Notes under the pieces: generated by a model
Databases searched by the model: none
Seen by the model: only the letters and a program-made list of their open reading frames with translations
What the model was told of the DNA's origin: nothing
DNA from: Undaria pinnatifida
Lineage: Eukaryota; Sar; Phaeophyceae; Laminariales; Alariaceae
DNA length: 64,000 bases
Direction: 5' to 3'
Assembly: GCA_012845835.1 (NCBI GenBank)
Contig: JABAKD010000024.1
Location: forward strand, 9,925,103-9,989,102
Position numbers and translations under genes: made by a program
Part shown: in pieces, positions 1-12,200 of the stretch
Layout of the letters: each line of letters opens with the position of its first letter
Numbering within the stretch: position 1 is the first letter of the stretch

Positions 1-299
1 AGCGGTCCAGTTGCTCCGGTAAATGTCACGGCCCATGCCGAACCGAACGAGGTAGAACCGTTTGATGATGATGAACCTAGCATTTCCGTCGCCAATGTTA
101 CGTCCACGCTTGCTACGGTTACCAAACTTTCTAAGGCGTATTTTACCTCGTCCGCCGAAGCGTCGTGCTGAAGGGCGTAGGTCGATTGTCCCCCAAAGCG
201 GAGACGGAAACGTCCTTCGGTGTCGTCTTGGGTGTCAGAAGCAAGAGTCACAAGTTTTTGTTCGGTTAGTCCGAAATCGTCCGCGGTTGTCCACTCCAC
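1..299 (-). CDS. Exon 53: FN3 C strand and EVQ module (runs off window)
   Basis: It reads VEWTTADDFGLTEQKLVTLA, then GRFRLRFGGQSTYALQHDAS, ADEVKYALESLVTVASVDVT and WAVTFTGATGP up to base 1. The acceptor is CGTCAG. The exon and gene continue beyond the window edge. Confidence 0.85.
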   Translation of the reverse strand, partial: MEWTTADDFGLTEQKLVTLASDTQDDTEGRFRLRFGGQSTYALQHDASADEVKYALESLVTVASVDVTLATEMLGSSSSNGSTSFGSAWAVTFTGATGP

Positions 300-3200
300 C
301 TGACGCGTTGAGGGGTGCCGAGAACACATGCTGTTATTTACCCTGTTGGGACTTCAAAGGGAAAACACGTCGATTTGTTTTATGACAATTACAGCATCGG
401 CCACACGGAGAAGCCCATGCTACTGGGTACCGGAAGTGCGAGCTATGCGACACGCGCATAGCATGGTCATGCACCTACTGCTGCACACTCGTCCTAGACT
501 CTCGACAAGATCGCTCTCGGTGTGGTTTTGGTCGCTATACATGGGTGCCAAAAGCGATAATAGTATCCCTCAACAGGCAGACTATTAACCCCTTCCAACT
601 CTGCAGTTTTTCCCAGTGTAGTTACAACTGTTTCGTTCCCAGACCCGAAATGCATTCTAAAGTGGTAAACGGCACTGCTAGCTTGCTGCTTTCTGATTTG
701 ACTTGTCGATGATTGCATGTTGTATGCGGTAGACATTTCGATTGCCAAGTTTGGGCGAAGCGTCACCCGAGCACAGGCACGTAGGTATCTAAGCAAATTT
801 TATCGAATGGGTCGGTGGGTTGCTTGATTTGATGAGGCGAAGGTGATGTGTAATAACCCCACATGTGCTAACCAAATGCGTTGAGAGGGAGAGCACGTTT
901 TAGATCGAGACAGTCGCTTCCCTGGGGTTGAGAGCAACCACCGGGAGATGTGCGATCCATGTTGTGCTTCTTGAACACAGCAACATTTTGCGTATCAATC
1001 GACCGTCGAAATTAAACTACTTGCGCGAAGTATGTATTCATCACTGTGGACGCTTGTCAGTTTGTCATGCGATCTATCAACACTCTCGTGTGTAACACTT
1101 GGGTGTAAATTTTCAATTGGAATTTATTCCAATAGTTCATACGAGAAGGTCTCGAGAACGTTTATGATCGGAAGTTATTTTTTGGTTGGCGGTAACGTTT
1201 GCCACGCGCAACTTGGACGGACAGAACCAGACGCCCTCTTCCTTTCACGACACGTAGATTTGGGCTATTGCGGTACCCCACCAAACCCAGCTCCAGCATT
1301 TTGCTTACCTTGTATCCTAACGTGTCGGTTCCAGGCGATTCAATAGGAGTTTCCAGTACCACTTCCAACTGCGATGCCGATACAGCTGTAACACCAGCAA
1401 CAACGGGGGCCGGCGGCGACTTGCGGGTGGTAACACCAAACGGTGCGATGCCCAGTCCAACGTTGTTGCTTCCCCGATACCCACCATCTACAGCGCCTGC
1501 GAGCGTAGTTGGTCCGTATCCAGCCTCGTTTTTGGCGGAGACACGGGTAACATACGTTGTCCCAGACTCCAAGCCAGATATATCGAGGTCCAATGTCGGG
1601 GAAATACCACGTCGCACTTCAGATACGGAAAGTTCAGCGTTGGGTCCAACGATAGGTAGCGCGATGGAGGAATTGCCGTCGAGGAAGATCGGCTCCAAAT
1701 TCCCGATCTGAGTCTCGAAGGTTACGGTCCACGTGTAACCGTGGGAGAACCCTGCTGGGGATGTGCCGCGAACGACAGTGACATCTCCTACGGTAGGGAG
1801 TTGTTCCAGGAGAACCTTTGGCAATTGGCAAGGGGGAATCGGAATCGTTCAAGTAAGCAAACTGTTTTTGATTCTTTTACAACTGCACCTACATTTTTGG
1901 GACAAAATACCGGGAATAAGTGTCAGTGTTTTTTGCAGCGATAAAAACACCAATATAACACTATTAATAATAAGCTTGTGACAGGGGCAGGCAGTGAAGG
2001 CAGCGATTTTCATGTTTTACTACAAGTTCCGAATATATTTGTTTTCAACGAGAATTACAGTATTACTGTAGACAGTTGGCAGTTTTCAAATGTAAAAAAA
2101 AATTGGGATGCTCATTTCAGTCACAGACGGACACTATGAAAACTGGTTACACATTTGGAGTAGGGGTTCAACTGACCGAGTGGTGTGTCTGGCGATGGCT
2201 AGACGTCGAGTTTCGTTGCCTGTAGGGGGGCGGTCTGTTACGGGGGCAGCCACTTGGCTTTTACAAAACAACGTTTATATTCCATCATGCACTACCGGCC
2301 CTATCGTAAGCAAGAGCCCCACAAGAAACTTAGCCTCAAAATTACGGGGAAATATAAATCGGACAGCTGTTCTACAGAAGTTGGTGTGGGACACACCCAT
2401 TCTCAAAGTAGAATCTAGCGTAGAACAAATATATCGGGTTTCTATTATGGATTAGTACTGTACAATACAATACCTCCATGTCCTCCGCTGAAATATCCCA
2501 AGCAGCCGTGAAACCTCCTGAACTGCCGAAGTCAACCGCGAATGTCCCGTCGAGAGCATCGCTGGTCGCCCCGAGCTTGATCATCTGTATCTCGGATGTT
2601 CCCGATTCGGTTACGATGTCCTTAGCAAGCCAGCTGAAGCTGGCCTCGACACCCGCTTCTTCTTCTTCGCTGGAAACGTCACCGTTTAAGAGAGAAACAG
2701 GCGAGCTCGGAATTGATACAACACAGCCTGTGTTCCAGTATAAGGCGCTCCCGGTCGGTGGAGTAAACGAATCTCGAGATGGTGCATCCGAACCTAGAAC
2801 GGCCTTGGCATATGGCTCGTCTATCCCGTCGACCATGAACGTCCAGAGCCCTTCGCCATCGTCCATCGATAGATCGTACTCGATATATGATGGACGGTCA
2901 ACAAGCTTATAGCGCGAACGGCCGTCGATTATTTCGCCCGTGGCTGTATACACGCCGTTTCCTGCAGCATCGCAATCGGTTACTTGTAACACCTTGCCCG
3001 TTGTTGCAGCAACCTGAAGGGTGTACGCTCCGGAAAGCGGACCGTTGAATGACGTGAGCGTTACGGACCACTTGAACCCGAAGTCTTCGTCCGGCCCTTG
3101 TCGGGAAACTTCCGCAGACCCAACACTTGGCAGGGATTCTATCGCGTCCCGTATCTCCTCTGCCGAAGCGTCGAAGGGAACTAAAGCGTAAGGACTTGAG

Positions 3201-6200
3201 TAAGCGCTTGCCCTGGCCGCGGATGATCCTTCATATCCCTGTTCCAGTGTTACACCTGTGTCGCTAACTGCAGCTACCAGATTATGGAAGTATTCCCCTG
3301 AAGTCATATCGCGGATGATGATGCTGTCTCCAGCGACCAAGTGAGGGGTTAAGTCCCAGTCGCTGCGCACTTGTGTGCTTCCGGTCTCAACGTGGACACC
3401 GCCCAGCATGTTTTTGGCGCCGTAGATGAACACATTTTTGGCACCGTACGGGTGAGGGGATTCCACTGTAAAGGTGCACGGGTAATCACCGATACTGTTG
3501 TCCCACGTGACGGTGTCCTCGCAAGCGAAGTCGCCCGCAACTTCCAGTTCGACCCCCCCTACGCTAATCATGTCACCCTCGTTGATGTAGTGGCTCAGGT
3601 CAGACGAACATTGTATTTTCCTCGACCCGGGTTCCACTGTCACATACACTGACGTTTCGTTCCCCTCGCCCAAACGAAGACCAAGCTCACCTCGATATCC
3701 AAATGATAACACGAAGTTACCAGAAATTGTCGTGTTGCCGCTAGCGATAGTTGATATGGTAACGACTGGACTGACAGCACCTGCAACCCCGTCTGTGACT
3801 GTGTAGATGTCGACGTATGCCCCGGCGTCGAAGGTTGTGCAGGTTGTAAATTCCATGAGGTCTTGGTCTCCATTAGACAAATGTGGTCCCGTAAAAGAGA
3901 CAAGAAGCGGCTCTGACGCGTACTCTGATGTCGTCCCATTTGAAGTAGAGTTTATGTCTGGTAGCAGAGATTCCACACTGACCCCGTCGACCGTCGCCAA
4001 AGTATCAAGAGCAAGTTCCACGTCTTCCGCCGCAGCGTTCCACTCTAGACACCAAGTCGTAGCGTTCCCAACCGTTAAGGTGTACGACCCTTGAGTGGGG
4101 TACGTCACGCCGACACCGTTGGCGTCCGACGCAAACACCACTGATACCACCTGCGCTTCGTTAACTCTCTTAGACATTTCCACCCTGAATCCTTCAAGTG
4201 GTAGCCCTTCCGCACCATTCATATCGACGCCAACCGGAAGACCAAACGTCACGTGCACGTCACTCGATTCTTTTCCTTGGGAAACGGTGACATTGCGCGT
4301 GAGTTTTGGCACTGCATTCGGTGAAAATGTGCTGGGTGTGCCCGGGTAACCCATGAACGACCATGGAGACCTTGCCGCAGCGGTGACCGCGGCAACACGG
4401 GCCCAGTACGACCTTCCCGGGGTGAGTCCTGTAACCTCATACCCGAACTCTCGTAGCGCAGTTTCCCCGACGCCTGCTGCATCCGAAGCAGAAACTGATC
4501 CTGATTTCAGCGGGAGCAAGTTGCCTGCGTGGCATGCATTTGCCTCCTCACCCGTACCGTCCTTCAGCGTCACGACATCGTACTCAACGCTATCAGACCC
4601 CGTACCGCAGGACACCACCTCCATTTGTGGGAAATCGGGCAATCCGCTGTCCGTAGCGTTGTGCACGAACGTGACGGAGTAGGTGTATCCGTAGCCCCAC
4701 GCCGAGGTAGCATCGCCGCCACGTGTGACGACGATATTGCCGAGGGCGCCACCAGACGAGCGGAGCCCATCTTGCAAGCGGAACACGGTGGTGTTCCAAT
4801 CCAGACAAGTCAGGTATTGGTCCTCTCCTATGGAAAGGTTGAACGTCTCTCCGGAGTGGAATGCTGTGTCGGCTGACATTGTCAACGTTTGGACCTCCGG
4901 ACCATCCCCACAGGCCGAATCAAATCCGCTGGAAGTATCGATATCGACGATATACTCAGTGATCTCATCTCCACCATCGGAGACAGGAGCGTCCCAGTAT
5001 ACCCACGCTGACCGTGCAGTTTCGACTTCCACGATGACGTTCTCAGGCAGACTTGGAGCACGGGTGTGCGCCGATACCATCTCGCTGGAGTCGTGCATGG
5101 CCGTTGTGTAATCCCCGTACCCGATACGGTTATACGCGGAGATTCGCACAGTCCAAGGTGTCGTCGACACGATGTCGCTGATGGTGTAAACGAACGCCTT
5201 ACGCCCGACAACAAACTGAGCCCCGCCTCTAGTCACCTCCTCGAAGGTGTCATTCAAGCTCGAGGTGAGCGCTGGTAGGTCTCCAGCATCATTCTCGAAG
5301 GTCACGTAGACATACGGTGCCGCTGCTGTGGAATCACAGGCACCGGTCACTGTTACGTCGCCGATGTTGTAGAGTTCTTCTAAGGCCGTCTCAATTTCGG
5401 TGGCATTTGCCAGACTCGACAACGGTTCTGTGGTTTCTCCCATAAATGTGATGTTGAAATCCGTGGTCGGTTGGCACAGAAGACGCTGAATTTCTTTCTT
5501 CGTTTCAAGACCAACGCTGGTGCGGTCGGGGTCGCTCCAACACCCGGAGCGAGTGGCGTCGGCACAGACTAGGAGGTTTTGTCCGTCAACGTGAAGCTTG
5601 TGAGACCCGACTGTCTGCAAAGACGAGGTAGTCGATAGCTGCCCATCGCCAGCTCCTCCGTTTTCTGCGTGTGCTGTGATCGTAATCAGCCACGTGTGCC
5701 CACCGTTTGAAGGTCCTAGAGTTCGCACCACCGCTACATTTCCAACGGTGCAGAGCGCCTCAAGGGCGCCCTTAACAACTTCCGCGGAAGCGTCGAAGGG
5801 GATAGAACCCGTCGCTTGCCCATTGTATTCTAAAAAGAACGACCCAGAAATGTGCAAACCGTCATCGGCGGACACTCGCACTGCCTGCACGTCCGCGATA
5901 GACTCCTGTCCCGTTGCGTCCACTACCGCAGAACCTTGGGGATTTCCGTCGTTTCCTGAGTCAAACGTTTCTTCAGTGTCCCACTCTAAAACGTACTCCG
6001 ATATGGATTCACCGCCATCGGATAACGGTGCCTCCCACTGTACCAATAGCTCGGTGTCCGATAAGGGTTGGACAGTTGCGTAGGTTGGGGACGTTGGAGT
6101 CTGCGCGGCGGGCTGGAGTGACGTAGGCGAGGAAATGCGGACCGTACCCACCCCCACCTCATTGATAGCTGCCGCTCGGACATAGTAAGGAACGCCAGAC

Positions 6201-9200
6201 TTGGGGGTCGCTAAATTCTCGCGGAGGATTGGCACAATCGCTGCTGTGGGGGTAACGTAGTCAGCGATGTTGTCGAGAAGAAGTGCGTTGGAACGCATTG
6301 CCCGAAGCAACCGGTAGTGGTCTCCGCTGGCGGCGAAAGTTACAAGCCACTCGTACCCATTCTTGCGCACGCTTCGCGTGACGTCCACCGTGCAAGCGCC
6401 GCTCAATCCTTCGATTGCGGCTTTTACGTCGGCCGAAGTTGCATCGTAGGTTAGGTCGGGGGTATTTTGAACCTTGTACAAAGGAACGAAGGAATCTACC
6501 ATGGTTTCTGCCTCCTGGCCTCCTGTTGCATTGTATACGACCCTGCATCCGTTGTCGCCGAGGTCGACTACCTGAAGCTGCGGGACGTCGCCGGCTACGG
6601 CTGTCCCGACAAAGTATATCGTGTACCGATACATTACGAAGTCGTCAACGGATGTGTTTGCCGTTCGCTCCACGATGACGTTATCAACTCCTCCGAATGC
6701 CTCCATTTCAGCCTCAACCTGCAAATAATGGAGAGACAATAAAACAAACGAGGGATGTTGGAAAAAAATGTGCACAGCTTTCGCAGTAACATGCCCGCGT
6801 ACATTGACCAATTATTGACGGGAGTAGTTGGTACTTATCAATATGACAGTGAGTGTTGGTGGTGGGATCGATCAATGATTTCCAGTTGCACCTGAAAAGG
6901 TGACCTCTTGTATGCAAGTGTCCATTGGATACTAAAACACAAACCGAGCACTACCCACACGTATTTCACGAAGGCCGTCCGTACCTGTGAGGCAGAAGAA
7001 TGGAAGGAAAGGCAACCAGCGTCACCCCCCGTCTCCGAATAGGCCGACGTTTCTTCGCCGAATTTAAGTCTAAACCCGAAGCTGTCCGTTTCATTCGCCG
7101 TCGCGGCAGAAAGGTTTAGCCACAGGCTGAAAGCTTGAATCTCGTATGTGGCGGAGATAACATCTCCTTCCATCACAGATACCCTTTGCTGTGGGTCGTC
7201 GCCAGAACACAAGGGGAGATATGTAGAGTTGAAGTGGAGGCTAGACGTTCCGTCCGCCTCGCAGACGGTAAACACTCGTCCTTCTTCTGGGTGGCCAATG
7301 CGGAGATAATCTCCACGCGCCAAAGTCGCGGTGAGGTCATTAACACTGAGGTTCGTGTCTGGTCCATTGTATGTTCTCAAACTCGTATCCCCAATCGCCA
7401 GCCGGAAAGCAGATCCTATCGCCGTGTCGAGCACATACGCGGGCGCTCGGGTAAGAGTATCGTCGAACTGTGTCGATGCGCCCACGAAGTATTCCGGCGC
7501 GTACGGGTCGCTCACAGAGCACAACGCGACAGAATCAGTCCCGTAGAGTGCTTTCTCGTCGAGACACACACGGAACTCTTGTCCTCCTACTCTCACAAAC
7601 CCTCCCCGTGGAACCGCCTTGTTCAATGAAGCGCTACCAAACCCAGCGGTGACGTTGGGCGTTGTTCTGTTCAGGGTGTTGGTTCCCTCAGCGATAAAAA
7701 CAAAAGTGGAAAGTCCATCGCTATCTTCACCTCCAAGACGTGCGCTGAACGCCCCCTTAAAATCGAAGAGTGACAATGAAAATGCTGCGTCTGACGTCCA
7801 TCCCCGTTGCCAGGCGTCAACACGAACCGCTTGAATGTGGTAGTCGGGAGGTAGAGTTGTGCTCTGTGCGCCGGAAAATTGGGAATTTGTGCCCCATTCA
7901 ATGAGGTAGTTTTCAACTTCAGCGCCATTATCATCAGAGTCCTGCTCGATCTCAACCATCAAAGTGGTTGCATCCACGCGCGAAGTCGTCACGCTCCCGG
8001 GCATCCCTGGAACACCTTTGGGGGTGACCGGGTTGCTCGCGGCTTGCCCAGGCTCCCCGTATCCCACGCCATCAGTCTTTGCGGAAACCCGCACGTAATA
8101 TTCCTTACTAGTTTCAAGATTCGAGACTAAGTGGCTCCAGGGGACACTCAGCGATACCGTGGTGTTCCCGTAGGATGTGTTGCCGGAGGAGGAAGAAGAT
8201 GACAAATGGTCCGTCGTAGTTTCGTTGGTGCTTTGAGATTCGACACCCATCGCATCTACTTCGAAATTCTGGTAGTCCAACGGTTCCACTCCCACGACGT
8301 ACTCCTCCACCTAGATGATAGGGAACGGTTGCAGGTTGGTTATGTTGCGTTTAATTGAAGGATTGGCATTTTTGGGGCTCATTCACACCGCCCACAAACA
8401 CGAGAAGGCGTGTGTCGACCGTTTATTGTAGAAAGCGCGTGCAGCAGTACGAGTGTCGGTAGATGCGCGAAAAAAACGCGAGAAGGGCGATATCATCAAC
8501 CGTCTAGACATAGTGTGTTGCATTATGACTACCGGCAGCTGTGCATCGTGTAGCTCCTAGAGTTGTGCTTCGGACACACCCCTTACCCAGCAGCCCAGAC
8601 TTCTTCGTGCATCCGATTCTGTGTATCGTCACTTTTGGTTAAAACATACCCCGTTTACGTCCCAAATGGGTTAACCTCCTTAGAACTGCACCCACGATTT
8701 TCGAGATAAACTACTTGGAATTACTGCATCATAAGACTTAGGGGGATATAAGCCCAGACGGTGACAAGCTCGCGGTTTGGATGGGGTGTTGAGCTTTCCT
8801 GGGAAATAATTGAGCCCGCTCAACGTTGAATGGACATTTCGTTATCCCGTCCTCTTTTCTACGACTGCTACTCTTACGTACCTGGTATTTGTTTTGCCGT
8901 CGTTACCATTGTGCGGGCCGCTGGGCATGAGTGAAACGCATGGTACGGCAGGGGTACCTCTACTTTTCTCGGGTTGCTCATTTGAGAACCTGTTTCAATC
9001 GCCTAAAACCGCAATTTGATCAAGCTGAACTCCGGTGAACAATCCCATGGCCCAGGCATGCAACGAATACAGCACGTACTGGTATGGTACTTAAACGATG
9101 TCGGACAGTTCCAGAGCTGGAGAGCTCCGTCAGTCATAAATAGTCCAGCTAAAAGCTGTTACTCCCATCGCGGCACGCGGCGTCTGGTCATACAATCGCA

Positions 9201-12200
9201 TGGGCGTTGCTCACCTCAAGCCTGAAGTATGAACTTGAGCTCGAGTTGCCGAGCATTCGACCGTTGGCGTGGAATGCTGGTTGATCACCCGCGTTTGTCG
9301 TACCTCCGACCACGGTTGGCGTGTCGAACGTAACGCTCCACACGTACCCGTTAGACTCCGCAATGTTGGCTGTGCGCGACACAGTTACCTGGAGTTTTAC
9401 CGACGATTTGTTTAGGGCGATGACCAGGTACGGTGTGAACGATCCATATGAGCCGTCTTGGTATCATGGAAGACGACTCGCCGTATCATAAGCCTCGGGG
9501 AGCGTGATATGGTTCGATATCCCGGTTCCACGCGGTTAAAACGCACATTGTGAGGGGCCGATCCAGTATGGAAGATGTGATTATCGAGACGTTCAAAGTA
9601 GGGCAAGATCGACAGGTGGCAAAATGGAATACCATCAGAGGGAAGCGCGACTGTTTGTTTTTTGTGTAAACCAGGTATCCATCTACGACGCCCGTGAATG
9701 TTTATGGAGAGCTTGTCCCAGTCGCGAGACCGATCGCACTTAACGGTTTCAACGTCATGCTGGGACACGCATACAGGATATCCAGTACCTGCCCGAGCGA
9801 AGGCAGTGTCTCCAGCAGCTCCTCCACATCGGCAGCGGAGGCGTCGTAAGAAATCTCCGGCGTGGTGCTTGCATGGAAAAGCGTTATCCCCGCTGCTGTG
9901 TTGCCCTCGAATCCGACATCGAGGTCGTACAGCCCAGCTCGGACCGGAACACCAGAGGTTGTAATCTAGAGTTAAGTGACGGAGGCGGGCGGCGGGGCGT
10001 ACTCGTTTGATGCTTGCCTTGGTCGTTGGACCATTGACCACGCGTCCCTCTCGGGACGAGGCACCGTTCCTACTCCTAATAGAGACATCTCCAACATTTA
10101 GGTGCTCATTACGTTGCTTCCGTTCATGACGTGGCGGGGGGGCGCACTTGCCTTCGGCATTTCACTATTGACAACGCATCCCGCTCGAGACGGAGCATGA
10201 CGGGGGGAGGGTCAGTTTACGACATGATACGACAATGGCAATGCGCTCTCCGGCAAGAGGTGCAGTTATCACTCATATAGGATTTTTACTTTTTCTCAGC
10301 AAGGTGCAGATGTTGCGGTCTAGGGTGCGATTGAATGGACCGGCGGCCCGGCTTAGGGCATTGCACGACACTGCCATTGCGCTCATCAATATTACCATTC
10401 ATATAAAATTTGTTTTTACCCAGCTAGGTTCACGTGTTACAAGGGAAGTTGTCGATCTACGGCCATGAATAAAAAATGAATTATTTTTTCAGCTAAGAAC
10501 ATCTAAGCTAAAACATCACCGCTTCCACCTTCCACTGATACAGGAGCGAATACATATATGAACATACACATCCGCGTCTACATACGCAACGGTTTTGGGA
10601 TTGATCGACGCCGAAAAATATTGACCCACCTTCGCTAGATATAGATGTGTCGCATTGAATGATCGGAAAGCGTGAACGGCGTATTCCCACCCGCCAGCAG
10701 ATATTCGATCACCCCGTTTGATGTACGGCGTAAGATCTTGAGATGTCACAATGTACTCCTCTCCATGGACAACATCGACTGTTCCCGGTAAGGGGTAGTC
10801 GACGTCCCCAAAGGCGAGGGTGAAACTTCCGTCTGCCCCCCCCGCGGTGGTGATAGTCTGCACCTCAGCCTGAAAAATGCATTGTAATTTGTTTTTTGTC
10901 GAACGAACGTGCGGCAATGTTACGGGTGAAGGGTTGCGCGTGAAAACACGTAAAACAAAGAATAGCAAATTATGCGAATACAGATACCACATGACCTGGA
11001 GGTGGCCTGACGGTAAGCGAACCAAATGCGCGGCTAAATTAGTGGTGTTTTGACCACACATTCCTCACGCCCTTATGGAAATGTATCTATTCCCCTTTTC
11101 ACGGTCACACAAATGCTGTCATAACGGAAACATCCTGCCATAGCTACCGAAAATCGAGACAATTGTAGCGGGCTACTGTACGGCTTAGAAACATCCGTTT
11201 AAATTATTTTGAATTAGCCCTTGCCCGTGTGAAAATTAACCCGCTCCGGCACAGTAGGCGACGAGGTGTGCGCTTCAATGCGGTATGAAGCTATTCAGCA
11301 ACCACCAATGATGTCGCCCGCTAGAGCATGGAGAAATCACCCTAACCGCCGATGCTAGCTAGCCCTCTACCAGCGCATGGAACATAGTCCTAATTTCCCC
11401 GCGTTCAATCAGACTGTAGATTACGCCGCTTTCGGTTCACCAAGCAAAAAAATCCTCCACTTGCCTGTCCAAACGTCGACCCGCTCGAGCTGACCGTAGG
11501 GGACGAGGTGTATACCTCAATACGGTATGAAGCTACTGCGCTCCCGCTCAACGACGAAGGAACGCCTGACCAGGTTACCATGAGAGAATGGGGCCCAGCA
11601 GCAGCGGCATCGACAATACCTGGTGCCTGATGGGAGGCGTGGCCATGGGAAACAGATATTCCGTTCAATTTGATAGGAAATGTGGTTTTTAATTAGCGTG
11701 AGAGCAAGAAGGGTTGGATTGGATGGCTTCCACACAAACATTGGAAAACGAGATCAGGATGATATTCGGCAGAAGGTGGCATTCGGTCACTCCGAGAACA
11801 ACTATCGGACAGTCTCCGCAAAGTTAGTGTCCGTGAATTGCGTGAAATGTGTTTTGCCCCAGTCAAATGGGCGCTACTGTGGAATCGGTTTATTCCGATA
11901 CCAGAGGGGTTGGGTGGCTATCATACACACATTTCAAAGGAGATCAGGTCAACTATCAGCCGAAAATGTCTTTTTTTCTGTTGAGAATGAGAAGAGTTGA
12001 TTAGAGTTGTTTGGGTGGCTTCCACACAACCATTGGAAAATAATATCGGGCTAATTTTCACCAGGGTGGGTTATTGTTTTCTCCGAGAACAAGAGGGGTT
12101 AATTGGAGGGCTTCCGCCAAGTTGATGCGCGTGAACGGCGTTGATGGTTTAAAGCCCCCGTCAAAATGGATGCGACGCCGTGGAGAACGCCGACCCCTGG

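Noticed and set aside
2478-2912. Plus-strand open frames inside exons (2478-2912, 3807-4682, 5676-6083, 7135-7629, 1199-1711)
   Set aside because: They are antisense shadows of exons 50-52; the minus strand carries FN3/EVQ motifs and these do not.
9412-10041. 209-codon minus-strand open frame
   Set aside because: It overlaps exon 48 in the wrong frame. The frame with YDASAADVEELLETLPS joins exon 49 correctly.
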